DNA of 64,000 bases. It comes from Naumovozyma dairenensis CBS 421 (lineage: Eukaryota; Ascomycota; Saccharomycetes; Saccharomycetales; Saccharomycetaceae). Shown here in pieces: positions 28,117-39,544 of this stretch (positions within the stretch are counted from its first letter, which is position 1; the number at the start of each line of letters is the position of its first letter). A program made the position numbers and the translations under genes. The notes beneath the pieces were generated by a model that did not search any database, had not been told where the DNA came from, and was given only the letters and a program-made list of their open reading frames with translations. The stretch lies in assembly GCF_000227115.2 (NCBI RefSeq), contig NC_016480.1:1116001-1180000 (forward strand), written 5' to 3'.

Positions 28117-29655
28117 TCATCTAGTTTTCCTAATCCCTGAAGCACTAGTGATTCTTTTACCAGAAACAGCACGTTTGTTTTTCGGCAGTAGCTGTCTCAA
28201 TAATGTATCTCTGTCTGCATCGTCATCATGACCAATGGACGAGCTAGATACCTTACTATCGTTATTACTCTTCATTATAATATCTCCATCTCCGTCTTCA
28301 ACAGGAGACTTTTTAGTTCCATTTTTTTTATCGATGTTTTCAATTGTATATGTACCATTTTGACCTTTTCTTGGTTGGCCCGGAGAATTTTGAGGTAAAC
28401 CAACCGTTTGGTATCTGTTATCAAGTCTTCTATCGTTTAGTGCATTATTATTACGAATTTTCCTTGGCGGCGTCATAGTTAATGAATCTCCGAATTCATC
28501 ATTTACATTATTATCATCGTTATATAGAGCGGATTCTTTCATAGCCCTCTTCTGTTGCCTATATTCATCTAACGGTATCAAAGGGTAAAGTCCGCCAATA
28601 ATTTCACTAGGTTCCAATGATATTCTCATGGTATGTTTCCAATCTCTAAAATTGTTTTGATTGAGATACAACCAATGTTGTTGCGGACCAACAACCATCC
28701 CTGGTCTTATAAACCTTAAAAATCCAATACATTCATTGGCAGTAAACCCATATGTATAAATAAGATGAGCTCCAATAAGACATCCTGTTCTTCCAAGACC
28801 CGCTTTACAATGAACAGCAATTTTCCCACCTTTCTTAATTATTGTTTCAGCGGCACCTACAAAATTTTGAACAATGGAAAGATCTGGACAAGTACCATCT
28901 TCGAAAATCATATCTAAATGTTGAATTCCTATTGTTTCAAAATGACGTTTATTATAAAGGTGAGAATTTAACCTTACTACCAATTGAACGTTATTATCTT
29001 TAAAGAAATTCAAGACACTTTTGAAGGGTCGATTTAAATTTACAACGATAGGATTTCTATTCAATTTATAATTTTCCTCTTGTGGTGAAGCAAATGCAAT
29101 GAAATCCGGGGTCAATACATTGAAGTCACCTTCTTCCACATGTTCATAACGTTCATAATCTTCAAGATTAAAATTCTTCAAATCAATCAATCCTTTCTCT
29201 TTAGCTCTCCATACACCGTAAACAATATCTTGTATAGTAATTTCGAAATCAGCATTAGAATAACCTGCATCTCTAAATGGCATAAAGGGAGGATCCACTT
29301 GAGCTAATGGTTGTAAGACTTGATGTGGTGTCCATCCTTGAACTAGAATCATGTAACAGCATAAAAGGCATGCAGAATTAGCACGTTCTCTAGTGAACGT
29401 AGAAGAGTAGAAAACTACTGATTTTTTAGAGTTTATTGGATCATTAAGGATTTCATGGAGTATAACGGCAAATCGATATAAATGACCTATATTCATGGGA
29501 CCAAAATCTAGATGGAAACTGTTATAGTATAGGGTATCTTCTATGGTGAAAAATACGATCTCGTCAGTATTTTCTGGTGTATAATCATAAGCTCCAAGGT
29601 ATACTCTACCTTTTAAGAATTCAATGGTATTATCGAGGGATACATCCTTAGGCAT
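28117..29655 (-). CDS. CDC14: Dual-specificity phosphatase Cdc14
   Basis: The product has 512 residues from the ATG at 29655 (MPKDVSLDNTIEF); upstream open codons lack an ATG. The N-terminal DSPn domain includes GRVYLGAYDYTPE and LDFGPMNIGHLYRF. The catalytic domain has signature VHCKAGLGRTGC with the nucleophile at Cys283, the same residue number as in S. cerevisiae. FIRPGMVVGPQQHWLY follows. The C-terminal third is disordered and Asn/Ser-rich, with the conserved TSPGQPRKGQNG-like and LRQLLPKNKR blocks that carry localisation signals. Cdc14 is held in the nucleolus by Net1 and is released in anaphase to reverse Cdk phosphorylation. Position and strand match YFR028C. Confidence 0.96.
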   Translation of the reverse strand: MPKDVSLDNTIEFLKGRVYLGAYDYTPENTDEIVFFTIEDTLYYNSFHLDFGPMNIGHLYRFAVILHEILNDPINSKKSVVFYSSTFTRERANSACLLCCYMILVQGWTPHQVLQPLAQVDPPFMPFRDAGYSNADFEITIQDIVYGVWRAKEKGLIDLKNFNLEDYERYEHVEEGDFNVLTPDFIAFASPQEENYKLNRNPIVVNLNRPFKSVLNFFKDNNVQLVVRLNSHLYNKRHFETIGIQHLDMIFEDGTCPDLSIVQNFVGAAETIIKKGGKIAVHCKAGLGRTGCLIGAHLIYTYGFTANECIGFLRFIRPGMVVGPQQHWLYLNQNNFRDWKHTMRISLEPSEIIGGLYPLIPLDEYRQQKRAMKESALYNDDNNVNDEFGDSLTMTPPRKIRNNNALNDRRLDNRYQTVGLPQNSPGQPRKGQNGTYTIENIDKKNGTKKSPVEDGDGDIIMKSNNDSKVSSSSIGHDDDADRDTLLRQLLPKNKRAVSGKRITSASGIRKTR

Positions 29656-30014
29656 TCTTGGAAAGACACAATCGCAGGCACTTGAACTAGGCAAAAAATG
29701 GAAACAACAACAACAGCAAAAGCAAGATTGAAAAAGGAAAATAAGCAAATATCAATCTTGCAAAGTTTTTTTCACGTTGAAGGTATTAAGATTTGAAGTA
29801 TACTTTGAAATATAGGTGCAAGAACAATAGAATCACATATCTAATATAAAATAATATAATATAATTAACTGTTTACGGTAATTACAGAACTGGCTGAAAC
29901 AGGTAAACGTAGCAATAAATTTAATTTTTCGTAGAGAATAGATCAATTGGACGGGTAACCTCTACAAACAAATCACGAAAAAAATAAAAATAAATAAAAA
30001 TAAATAAAAATATA
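29656..30014. other. CDC14 promoter region between CDC14 and tRNA-Tyr
   Basis: CAA-rich leader DNA (29700-29725) lies just upstream of the CDC14 start. An A-rich stretch with repeated AAATAAAAAT units (29976-30013) lies beside the 3' end of the tRNA and supplies its T-run terminator on the minus strand. No gene is seen. Confidence 0.5.
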
Positions 30015-30104
30015 TCTCCCGGGGGCGAGTCGAACGCCCGATCTCAAGATTTCGTGTTTTTCTAATTACAGTCTTGCGCCTTAAACCAACTTGGCTACCG
30101 AGAG
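30015..30104 (-). tRNA. tY(GUA): tRNA-Tyr (anticodon GTA) with a 15-base intron
   Basis: Exon 1 (30104-30066) starts CTCTCGGTAGCCAAG and ends ACTGTAA with anticodon GTA. The intron spans 30065-30051 (15 bases, against 14 in S. cerevisiae). Exon 2 (30050-30015) starts ATCTTGAGATC, has T-arm GGGCGTTCGACTCGCCC and closes with the acceptor strand and discriminator A. All exon sequence is essentially that of S. cerevisiae tRNA-Tyr. The SUP6 tRNA-Tyr gene lies in the same region of chromosome VI, so the location is conserved. Confidence 0.98.
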
Positions 30105-31582
30105 ATAATCTTATATTTTTGTTTTGGTATTGTGAAATCACTACTTTAGGTCAAACTCGATTAACCCGCTATCCGATATCAATAACCGGATTTCCCCTAC
30201 CATTGCATCTCGGTATACGAGTGCCGCATCCGATATAGAATAACTAACTTGAAACATGAACTAACTTGAACTAACTTGAAACATGAACTAACTTGAAACA
30301 TGATGCACACCCAATCACAATACATGAAATTACCCATTGAGGAAATAACTAATGAAGTTAGAATAAGCCAAACTGATCGACAGAATTGTATACTAGAATC
30401 CTCGATAATAAACACGTTTTAGAAACGTATAAATATCGAGTAAGATGATCTTAATAAGATCCCAATACTATGTCCTTAATAATTATATATGTTTATAATT
30501 ATATACTAAATAGGACAAGAAGAATAACGATAATTGAATTAATCAGATACTCGCATACTTAAGAAGTCGCTTCCACTGCAAGTCTTTATATTAAGTATTT
30601 AACTTTAGTATCTCGCCACTGAAACCGCACTGATCCGAGCCCTCAATACAACATTTGTTGGTTTTGACATCAACTGATTTATGAAATTCATTCTTTATTT
30701 CTTCTCCAGGTCCTCTTCACCTCAGTTTTTTTTCTACATTGAATATTTAAAAGTTCCTCTTGTAAGCAGCTTTTCCGCTGAAAACGAAAAATGAAGAAAT
30801 TGTCGGCATCTTCAAACTAAGGTAATTACTGAATAACTAAATAAAATTCTGTTTCACAAGGGGAATCATATTATGCAAAACCAGTGCTAGTTTTTTGATG
30901 GTAGGAAGTGTAAGGCAGTATCACAGTGTTGAAGTTGGTACTGCTATCGATCCCATTAGGGACATGTCTGATAAGAGTTAGATAAATATATAAATATGTA
31001 AAACGTATAAGGAAGAGAAACTTCCCGCTTATATATACACAAGAAATATGATACCACATCACAACCTGTAATATGCCATGATTAAATATTTGTATGAAAT
31101 TACAAGTTTGTTCATGGAAAGACTTCTGAAATACGAGACCTTTTATTATTTCTGTTTTTGCATATGCTATCCTAGAGCCTTTATGACATTCCATTTTCCT
31201 TTCTTATCTCAATATATAAGCACTGAAAGTTATACCTGATTTAATTATAGGGAAAGAAAAGTATACAAATATTTTGGATGGACAGAGCAGGCCAGGCAAC
31301 TGATTTTATTTTTTGAGTTTCGTTGTTATTGTCATCATCGAGATCAGCATTTCTCATTTTTTCTTGAGTCGCCCGGTGCTTGTTTGGAAACTTTACCGCG
31401 GAAGGTCTCTCTATTCAACTCAATTCGAAGATTTCCAGCCGAATCCCGGTTTATATAGGAAAATGTTTAAAAAATAGCAGTACTTTAAACTTTAATCATC
31501 ATGACTATCTTCGACCTGTTTAGAGAGAGCTGCGAGTAAAAGAATACAAAGAAAAGAGATACAGTCATCTCTCCATGCTCCG
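30105..31582. other. Intergenic region between tRNA-Tyr and PTR3
   Basis: About 1.5 kb of AT-rich DNA with no supported gene. It contains a short minisatellite (30243-30301) and otherwise ordinary promoter-like sequence. The flank of a tRNA gene is a favoured site for Ty insertion, but I cannot recognise LTR ends (TGTTG...CAACA) with a target-site duplication. Confidence 0.45.
30243..30301. repeat. Minisatellite of ACTAACTTGAAACATGA units
   Basis: The 17-base unit ACTAACTTGAAACATGA occurs three times. A shortened 10-base copy (ACTAACTTGA) lies between copies one and two, so the order is full, short, full, full. It lies about 140 bp upstream of the tRNA-Tyr 5' end. Confidence 0.85.
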
Positions 31583-33748
31583 ATGCTTATCGAAAAACTG
31601 ATAAATGATATTGAACAAAACTTATTTCTTCCGAAAGATTTAATATCCATTCAAACTAACGAAAATCCAATTTCTAATGCTGATACCCCACTGGAAGAAC
31701 AGTATAGTTACAAAATCAAATATGATATAGTAGCTGATGCATCAGTCTTGACGTGTGGTTGCTGTATTTCAAATTCATTATATTTCCAAATTAGTAATAA
31801 GCTAAACTCAAATCTCATTAAGTGTCCCACATGCGATAGTTGTAATGCTAAACTTATAGGTGCCATTAATCCATTACGAAACCTTTATCATCAATTAGAA
31901 AATTATAAATCACAACTGCGAAGTGACTCAACTGACACACAACTTATGAAAACATCATCGTTCCCACATACAGATCATCATAGTCTTGACACGGAAGGTT
32001 CCACTCCACCTTTACCCATCGAATATCCATCATCTTATTACAGCGAGAAAGGTTACATACCGTCAGAAACAACCAAAAAAAGTTTAATATCCTTGTTTCA
32101 TTCCATTGCCACCGAATATAACTCTGATTCACTTGGATTTACTAATAATAATGGGGGCATAACTAATGTATCAAAGAACGACTTGCAATCAGACATAAAT
32201 GAAAAATCTTACTCTCAACAAGAACGGAAACTTCAGAAAGGAGGTAATGATTTACCAGTATTAGATACTGTCTCAGTTACCAAGACCGTACCTATTTCTC
32301 AAGATAACAAGTCATCAACCATTTCAATCACTACAAAAACGGTCGAACAAAAACTAAATAAGAACAATAACGGCAACAACAACCACACAATTGAGAAGGT
32401 CTCAAGCAATACAACACCACTAGCAAATGATACCAAAAGTATACAAGAAAAAAATTTACAATCTACCACATTTGATGAACAAAAGGAATACTACTTTGCA
32501 AAATGTTTCCCAATGTATAGAAAGAAATCCCAGTATGCAACACATTCTAAATTCTTAAAAACTAAATCAAAATTATTCATTAATACTGCCATCTCACCAG
32601 ATTGTACCAAATTTGCCTTAATTACTGAACATAAATGGGAAGTTTATGCAATTGAAAATGAAAATAACATTACAGTATCTCCAACTTTATTATTTTGTGG
32701 GAAATCAAATGGTCAATTTGGACCTAATTTTGATAAATTGCAATATCCTGATGATAAATCTTTACTGCTAGATACAAGGAATAATGACACGCCTCCTTCG
32801 AACACTAAAAAGAAAAATAAAGGTGATTGGGAACAATTTTGTTGTAAATTGTCTAATCATTTCTTAGTTATCTCAGGTTCACATAATATCTTTAGAGTAT
32901 TCAATCTAAATAAAAACGGAGAATTGATATATAGTCATCAATCTGTATTCCCTATCAGATGTATCGATATTGATCCATCTTCTAAAATAATCGCATGTGG
33001 TATAACTGGTAAAGAAAAGCATTCTGGTTCGGAACAAGCATTAATCGCCTTCCATAGAATTGAAAAAAATAAAGTAACTTTGGAACCTGAATTCTTATCA
33101 CCAATGACTATAATATTACCATATCGAGATCCAGTGAAAACCGTCCAATTATCTAATGATGGCTTATATTTATCATGCTCTACAGCATTGGAATCAAGAT
33201 TTCTAATAATATCTTTGAAAAAAATTAATGAACCAAGATTGATCATGAAAAGTTTGAGATCAATTGATACATCTTTGGAATCAGAAGGTATTACTGATAC
33301 CAAATTATTCCCAGGAAACCCAAATTTAATGTGTGTCACATCTACTGCATTCAAATCACCTCCAATCATAATTAACACCAAGATTGAAAATATTGATGGT
33401 ATTCGGAACGTTGCACAACCTACATTACTTATAAGATTAAACAAATTAGGTTCTAAGATTCATAAATGTGAAGTTTCTCCAAGAAGTGATGCCATTGCTT
33501 TCTTAGATAGGAACGGTTCTGTCTATATTATGTCAGCTCCAACAATGTTAGAAGATGAAAAGAAAAGAATTGTTTTAGTGGAAATGGTATCAAATGCATA
33601 CAAAGCTCATGAATCTGCGTCGTTGAAATTCAGTCCAGATGGCCATAAATTATATATATTGGATAGGAAAGGTATATTATATGTAGAAGATTTCGCATAT
33701 GGTTCCCCAGATAACCGTGAAATAACAAAATGCAAACAATTGGATTGA
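31583..33748 (+). CDS. PTR3: Ptr3, component of the SPS amino-acid sensor
   Basis: The product has 721 residues (678 in S. cerevisiae). Its N-terminal part has paired cysteines (LTCGCCISN, then IKCPTCDSCNAKL) like a RING/U-box-type fold. The middle, about residues 110-300, is Ser/Thr/Asn-rich and disordered. The C-terminal half is predicted beta-propeller, with repeated strands such as AISPDCTKFALITEH, CIDIDPSSKIIACGITG, VQLSNDGLYLSCSTA and LKFSPDGHKLYILDRKG. Ptr3 sits at the plasma membrane with Ssy1 and Ssy5 and relays external amino-acid signals, with Yck1/2 phosphorylation, to activate Stp1/Stp2. The identification relies on these features and on position after CDC14/tRNA-Tyr, as YFR029W. 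An eight-codon out-of-frame ATG frame at 31575 overlaps the start. Confidence 0.88.
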   Translation: MLIEKLINDIEQNLFLPKDLISIQTNENPISNADTPLEEQYSYKIKYDIVADASVLTCGCCISNSLYFQISNKLNSNLIKCPTCDSCNAKLIGAINPLRNLYHQLENYKSQLRSDSTDTQLMKTSSFPHTDHHSLDTEGSTPPLPIEYPSSYYSEKGYIPSETTKKSLISLFHSIATEYNSDSLGFTNNNGGITNVSKNDLQSDINEKSYSQQERKLQKGGNDLPVLDTVSVTKTVPISQDNKSSTISITTKTVEQKLNKNNNGNNNHTIEKVSSNTTPLANDTKSIQEKNLQSTTFDEQKEYYFAKCFPMYRKKSQYATHSKFLKTKSKLFINTAISPDCTKFALITEHKWEVYAIENENNITVSPTLLFCGKSNGQFGPNFDKLQYPDDKSLLLDTRNNDTPPSNTKKKNKGDWEQFCCKLSNHFLVISGSHNIFRVFNLNKNGELIYSHQSVFPIRCIDIDPSSKIIACGITGKEKHSGSEQALIAFHRIEKNKVTLEPEFLSPMTIILPYRDPVKTVQLSNDGLYLSCSTALESRFLIISLKKINEPRLIMKSLRSIDTSLESEGITDTKLFPGNPNLMCVTSTAFKSPPIIINTKIENIDGIRNVAQPTLLIRLNKLGSKIHKCEVSPRSDAIAFLDRNGSVYIMSAPTMLEDEKKRIVLVEMVSNAYKAHESASLKFSPDGHKLYILDRKGILYVEDFAYGSPDNREITKCKQLD

Positions 33749-34090
33749 GCAACATACCAATACCTTTCCAAAAAGCAATAAAAAAATGTTGCACATATCT
33801 ATAAACATCATTTTATAAAATATATTTAAATAAATATTCCTTATCATCCACAATAAGCAGAGCAATGGCAGCCCATTACAATCAACCTAGAATGTTGAGG
33901 AGTGCATCGTCATTTCCATAACAGAAAATAACTATTACGTAATGAGCTGCTCTAATGCTACTCTAGTCTTCCGAATAGATTTTTTTCCGAGTTTCATGAT
34001 TTAGCAAAGCATGCTCATTTCAAAAGCGTTCCAAGATGAAGCTACAGATGAACGAACCATTTTTAAACTAGATCCCGATCAATCCATGAA
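33749..34090. other. Convergent junction between PTR3 and SHG1
   Basis: This 342-base spacer joins a YFR-type block to a YBR-type block and so marks a rearrangement point relative to S. cerevisiae. No gene, tRNA or repeat is seen. Confidence 0.5.
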
Positions 34091-34510
34091 TCATTTTTTG
34101 TCATCTGGAATAATACTTTCCAATTTTGATATAATGCCGTCAGTAAGTTCTTGATCGTTCAACGTTTGTTGTATGAAATCAGTCAATAAAATCTTATTAT
34201 CACCTTCCGATAACTTCTTATAATCATCTTTGAATAATTGTGCCTCAATTAATGCACTAGTAGTCCCTCTATTCTTAAAGATTAAATTAGGATCTTTATC
34301 GACCATATCTTTCACGGAATCAGCTACCTTATTTTTGATGGTTTGTTCAACAGTTACTGATGTGGTGGTATTAGTCCCATCATCGTCATCATTATTGGAT
34401 TTCCAATTTTTCGATAGGATTTCTCTTTTCAATTGATCGAAGTATCCTTGCTTTTTAAATGCTTCTGCGAATTCTTTTGCTGGGTCAGTTTGAACATTTA
34501 TAGTGGACAT
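34091..34510 (-). CDS. SHG1: COMPASS subunit Shg1 (BOD1/SHG1 family)
   Basis: The product has 139 residues, near the S. cerevisiae length of 142. It matches the short BOD1/Shg1 domain: the N-terminal motif AEAFKKQGYFDQLKREIL (residues 14-31) is typical (FKKxGxFDxLRKEIL). It is followed by a helical segment (IKNKVADSVKDMVDKDP) and a C-terminal helix (LLTDFIQQTLND...). Shg1 is a small accessory subunit of the Set1 histone H3K4 methyltransferase complex. The next gene, RGD1, on the same strand gives the YBR258C-YBR260C order (the dubious YBR259W slot is empty). Sequence similarity within this family is low, so synteny carries weight. Confidence 0.82.
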   Translation of the reverse strand: MSTINVQTDPAKEFAEAFKKQGYFDQLKREILSKNWKSNNDDDDGTNTTTSVTVEQTIKNKVADSVKDMVDKDPNLIFKNRGTTSALIEAQLFKDDYKKLSEGDNKILLTDFIQQTLNDQELTDGIISKLESIIPDDKK

Positions 34511-34964
34511 AATACGTTGGTGCTTCAGACAATTCCCTTGACTTCTTGTCTGATTATTTATTACGTTGTTGCTTTCCGTTTTAAAATCCTCTATGTGACT
34601 TAATGGAGCTCTTTAGTTTGAAATTTTGATGGACGCTGGCGGCTAAAACTATTCGTGAACATAGCTAACTTCACATATGGAGCTATAGTAAACTAAAATA
34701 AACCAAAAATTTTCATGGCTGCCAAGAGAAACATGTTTTAAACTTCCTACAGTTAATGGTAAGTCTAAACCAATAGGCTTTTCTCCCCGTTTACTCTCTA
34801 GCTTAATCTACAGCACTATGAGATCATTCTATATGATGACCTTTACGATCGAACCAGTCGATAAAAAAAATAAATGATTAAAGTCTATATATATATTATG
34901 TAAGTATAAGTTATATCTTATTTAGTTGCAGTTTGCAATGCTTTACATAAGTACCAAAACCATT
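34511..34964. other. Intergenic region SHG1-RGD1
   Basis: AT-rich promoter of SHG1 and 3' region of RGD1. In S. cerevisiae YBR259W lies here; I see no remnant of it. Confidence 0.5.
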
Positions 34965-37178
34965 TCACTCTGGTTCGAAAGCTTGATCAGCGACGCTTAA
35001 CAGAGTTTCCATGGAACGTATTTGATAGTTTACATCATGCTCGTCATCAACATTTGGAGGAATGATTGTTGGCCCCCAAATAATACATAATCCTTTCAAA
35101 TTCATTCTATTTTTCGATTCATGTTCCAATATTCTTTTCAGATGGAATAATAAAGCTCTTAACGTCCAATATTGTGCATCAGGTAATTTATAAATCAAAC
35201 CATGCATATAATTCTTTCTTGTCTTTGGATCATCAATTGCACAACATATTTTCACTTCTTCAGCTATTGATTTGGGTAATAATGTGTCAGGTAACGACGA
35301 AAAGAATGCCTTTAACAATGAACCTACTAGGTAAATATCTGTATCATGGAAATTTTTAGATGGTAAAATCATTGAAACATTGGATGGATCTTTATCTATG
35401 TCTTCCCTCAATTTACTTACATCTAAAACATTCGCTGATTTTCTGTAGATACCTTCCAGATCTAACCCGTATGTATCGATGACATATATACATTGACGTA
35501 CTATGGCAGGTACCATATCTTGTTCATATTCAATCAATGATTCTAAGGGAACGCCGAAAGTCTTAAAATTATTGTTTACACCATGTGGCATTGCTGCATC
35601 TGCTTGTATGTGAGATATTGGCCTATCAGACATTGATGTTGCCATTGAGTCCACTGTTGTGGACATGCTTGGTAGACGTGCTGTTTGATTACCAGGATCC
35701 AATGATTGAAATCGTTGATCTACACTGGATTGATTTGATGCAACCCTATCTACGGCATTTACACCTGAGTGGGAAGGAGTTGAGGGTAGTTGCTGGTTTG
35801 AGTTGAATATGTTTTGTTTACTTTGTGGAGTTGTATAAGTGCTAGAAGCTGGCGACGTATATGGTTGGCTACTAGGGGATGATATAGATGTTGAAGCCAA
35901 GGTAGCTCCAGCAGTTATCGTTGGATCTGTCATTATCGATGATTTCGCTTGAGGTGTGTCTTGGAATGGTGTTTCATTATGTGTCGAAATCACTCTCTTT
36001 GGTATTGAATTTCTTGATGGGTCCACTGCAAATTTTGGGGGGGACTTGTTAGCTTTATTATTATGTTTCATCATAGATGGATATTTCTTATAATTAACTG
36101 GGATCAAATTTCTATTTACTAACAAAGAATTTTTCCCGGCATGGTTATATTTATTTAAGAAATCATAAAGATCTTTTTCATTCTTTACAGATGATGCGAC
36201 AGCTTTCATTGACTTATTCGAATCCAAGGGACTTATGGAGACACCACTATTTAGGATCAAATTTTCAGTCCAAATTGTATATTTTTGCAATTGAATAGTC
36301 ATTGCAGTATCTATTTCCAAAATTAAATCCTTTAATTCTGAAACGATTTTGGGTCTTTCTCTTATTATGAAAGTAGTTCTTAATGAATTTGAATGGTCCA
36401 CTTTTTGTTTATATTCCAAGTCTGCACTATCAATTTTCCTCAATAATTCCTCCTCTTGTTCCTTTGTTGTCTTGGAACCTCTTAATGTCAATTTTGTCTT
36501 TGTTGGATCAGTCATTCTTAATTTATCCCAATCTTGACATAGAGAGGTATATCTATTTTGAGCCTTTTCTGCACTATGTATTGCATCAGAGACATCCTTT
36601 TCCAATCTTCTACTATGCTCTTTCACTGATTTCCTCATCTTAGTCATTGTCAATAATAAAGCGCTTATTTCATCATACATTTTTTGTAGTGCTTTCACGT
36701 AACTTTCCTTCACAACCGATAATTTCCCATCAAATGCAAGGACGTCGTGAATTGGTTTTCTTACAAAGATTAATGAACTAGATTGAGAAGCAGTTGTGAA
36801 GAAATGTTTATATTGCTTGGATAGTTCTTGTGTATGCTCTTCTTCAAAGATATATTTCTTACGTATAAATTTTGTAAATTCTTCACATGTTAATAATGAT
36901 TGTTTTAATCTTGACAACAGGGCATTGATTGCTACATCTGAATCCATTACTTTTTTTATTTCTGATCTTTGTAATAAAGAAACCTCATTGGGTCGCGATT
37001 GTTGGGTAGTTGTTTGTGCGAAAGGTTGACTATTTGATGTTTTCAATGATGATATCGAGTTGGATGTAGCTGACGATGATGAATGTACAGTATCATTAAC
37101 GTTAGGGGAACCCTGCGGGAAGGTTTCATTCCCATCTATGGACCCATTTAGTTTCGAATCACTAGGAGAGTTAATCAT
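34965..37178 (-). CDS. RGD1: Rgd1, F-BAR and RhoGAP protein for Rho3/Rho4
   Basis: The product has 737 residues (666 in S. cerevisiae). The Ser-rich N-terminus is followed by an F-BAR domain at about 75-330 ([25 protein letters not shown], then the coiled helices with [17 protein letters not shown]). A Pro/Ser/Thr-rich linker follows. A RhoGAP domain spans about 537-735 ([10 protein letters not shown], then LEGIYRKSA with arginine finger Arg579, [17 protein letters not shown], and [10 protein letters not shown]). Rgd1 binds phosphoinositides, stimulates GTP hydrolysis by Rho3 and Rho4, and acts in polarity and low-pH survival. Strand and order match YBR260C. Confidence 0.95.
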   Translation of the reverse strand: MINSPSDSKLNGSIDGNETFPQGSPNVNDTVHSSSSATSNSISSLKTSNSQPFAQTTTQQSRPNEVSLLQRSEIKKVMDSDVAINALLSRLKQSLLTCEEFTKFIRKKYIFEEEHTQELSKQYKHFFTTASQSSSLIFVRKPIHDVLAFDGKLSVVKESYVKALQKMYDEISALLLTMTKMRKSVKEHSRRLEKDVSDAIHSAEKAQNRYTSLCQDWDKLRMTDPTKTKLTLRGSKTTKEQEEELLRKIDSADLEYKQKVDHSNSLRTTFIIRERPKIVSELKDLILEIDTAMTIQLQKYTIWTENLILNSGVSISPLDSNKSMKAVASSVKNEKDLYDFLNKYNHAGKNSLLVNRNLIPVNYKKYPSMMKHNNKANKSPPKFAVDPSRNSIPKRVISTHNETPFQDTPQAKSSIMTDPTITAGATLASTSISSPSSQPYTSPASSTYTTPQSKQNIFNSNQQLPSTPSHSGVNAVDRVASNQSSVDQRFQSLDPGNQTARLPSMSTTVDSMATSMSDRPISHIQADAAMPHGVNNNFKTFGVPLESLIEYEQDMVPAIVRQCIYVIDTYGLDLEGIYRKSANVLDVSKLREDIDKDPSNVSMILPSKNFHDTDIYLVGSLLKAFFSSLPDTLLPKSIAEEVKICCAIDDPKTRKNYMHGLIYKLPDAQYWTLRALLFHLKRILEHESKNRMNLKGLCIIWGPTIIPPNVDDEHDVNYQIRSMETLLSVADQAFEPE

Positions 37179-37727
37179 ATTTTTTGTTTGACTATATTAG
37201 AAAAATAGTTCAATTAGTTCTGTAGGATCAGGTTATGGTTACACAAAAACCAAAGATTCAAATATGTTGGAGTACCTTGTAAAGTCGGCTTCTTAGATAT
37301 GACACCAAATACGATAACCAAACAATATCTTAATGAGCCTCGCAATGTACTACTTAAAAAAGGGATGGGGTAGTTCTAACAAATAGGGAATAATATGTAT
37401 ATATTTGTTTCTGGGTTCTTGTTTTTTTGGTGCTATTAGCATTTAAAGAGTATGTACTGTTTTCGATACTTTGTACAACTATGAGATTTCAACTTCCAAA
37501 TAAATAAAAGAAAAACGCGAAAATCGCCATGCGGGTAACGAATAATGATCGAATGATCGAAATGAGAGCTGCTCGAGAAGTATTAGACGATCATTTAAAT
37601 AATAATATTAATATTGTTTTTATCTTTATATATAAATGTTATTATATGCTAATGGATACTTTTATGTTGTATCCAGGATTCTATTTGTTTTTGTATGCGT
37701 ATGATCCGACCCGATGAGAGTTTTTCC
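37179..37727. other. RGD1 promoter and TAE1 3' region
   Basis: AT-rich; a short frame at 37529-37717 on the plus strand has no recognised relative and no conserved neighbour role. Nothing else is seen. Confidence 0.45.
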
Positions 37728-38777
<1,050 letters not shown>

Positions 38778-39110
38778 TTAATTCCCTACAGAGAATATCC
38801 AACGGACGATAGTCCGTATTTGCTTATTCCATATATCCTTCATAGTCTCATTCAGATTAGACCTCATCAAAAGTTCTTGGTCTACTTGCAAATGTCTTGT
38901 ATTCAGATTCAGTTGTTCATTTAATTGCCTGCCAGTTTTACCCTTAAGTGTCATTTTGTCTTCTAGCAATTGATCAACTTCATCTTCAACGCGTCTCCAT
39001 CTCTTGGGTATTATCGGAATTTGACTGTTCGATCCATAAATGTAGTAGTATGAGGAAATGGTAGCTGTGGACACGGCGCCCAGAGTCGCCAGTTTCAATA
39101 TACTCCTCAT
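38778..39110 (-). CDS. MIC12: MICOS subunit Mic12 (Aim5)
   Basis: The product has 110 residues (106 in S. cerevisiae). A short N-terminal membrane segment (about residues 6-24, ATLGAVSTATISSYYYIYG) is followed by a soluble tail. The C-terminal block MKDIWNKQIRTIVRWIFSVGN mirrors [20 protein letters not shown] of S. cerevisiae Aim5/Mic12. The protein is a small inner-membrane subunit of the MICOS complex at crista junctions. It lies between TAE1 and SHM1, exactly as YBR262C. The start at 39110 is the only in-frame ATG before the membrane segment. Confidence 0.92.
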   Translation of the reverse strand: MRSILKLATLGAVSTATISSYYYIYGSNSQIPIIPKRWRRVEDEVDQLLEDKMTLKGKTGRQLNEQLNLNTRHLQVDQELLMRSNLNETMKDIWNKQIRTIVRWIFSVGN

Positions 39111-39544
39111 CGTGTTTATTGATGGTGGCTGCTTAGAAATGTTGTGTTACCTGGTATTGACCTCTATTGAACACAGAGAGCCCAACCTATATAGACTTCC
39201 CCATTGGCATAATGAACTGTTACATTAATAAACTATTGGTTAAGTTGCATCGTTGCACCGTTGCACCAGGGAGGGTAATCCATGTCCCACAGTTGTATCA
39301 AATTTTGAAAAATTTACTTATGTACTTACAAACTCGCTCAGCCGTCTACCATATGTACGTAGTAGAGCAGAGAGAGACAGAGACAGAGAGATGAGTCTTG
39401 CTTGATGGAGTTGGCAAACATGAATATATCAAACAGGTTTTTCACCAATTGAGTCAATTCCTTATCTTTTTTAACTCACGTAAATAATTAATCAATTAAG
39501 AGCATTAAAAACACCAAGAAAGTATAAACACCTAGAAAACAGCA
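39111..39544. other. Divergent promoter of MIC12 and SHM1
   Basis: AT-rich with a purine run (GAGAGAGACAGAGACAGAG) near 39371-39390. No gene is seen. Confidence 0.5.

Noticed and set aside
29656..29748. Cys-rich N-terminal extension of Cdc14
   Set aside because: No ATG; it is the translation of a CAA/CAG-rich leader on the other strand. The S. cerevisiae start aligns with Met at 29655.
30105..30660. Possible solo LTR near tRNA-Tyr
   Set aside because: The flank of a tRNA gene is a typical Ty target, but I found no TGTTG...CAACA ends or target-site duplication.
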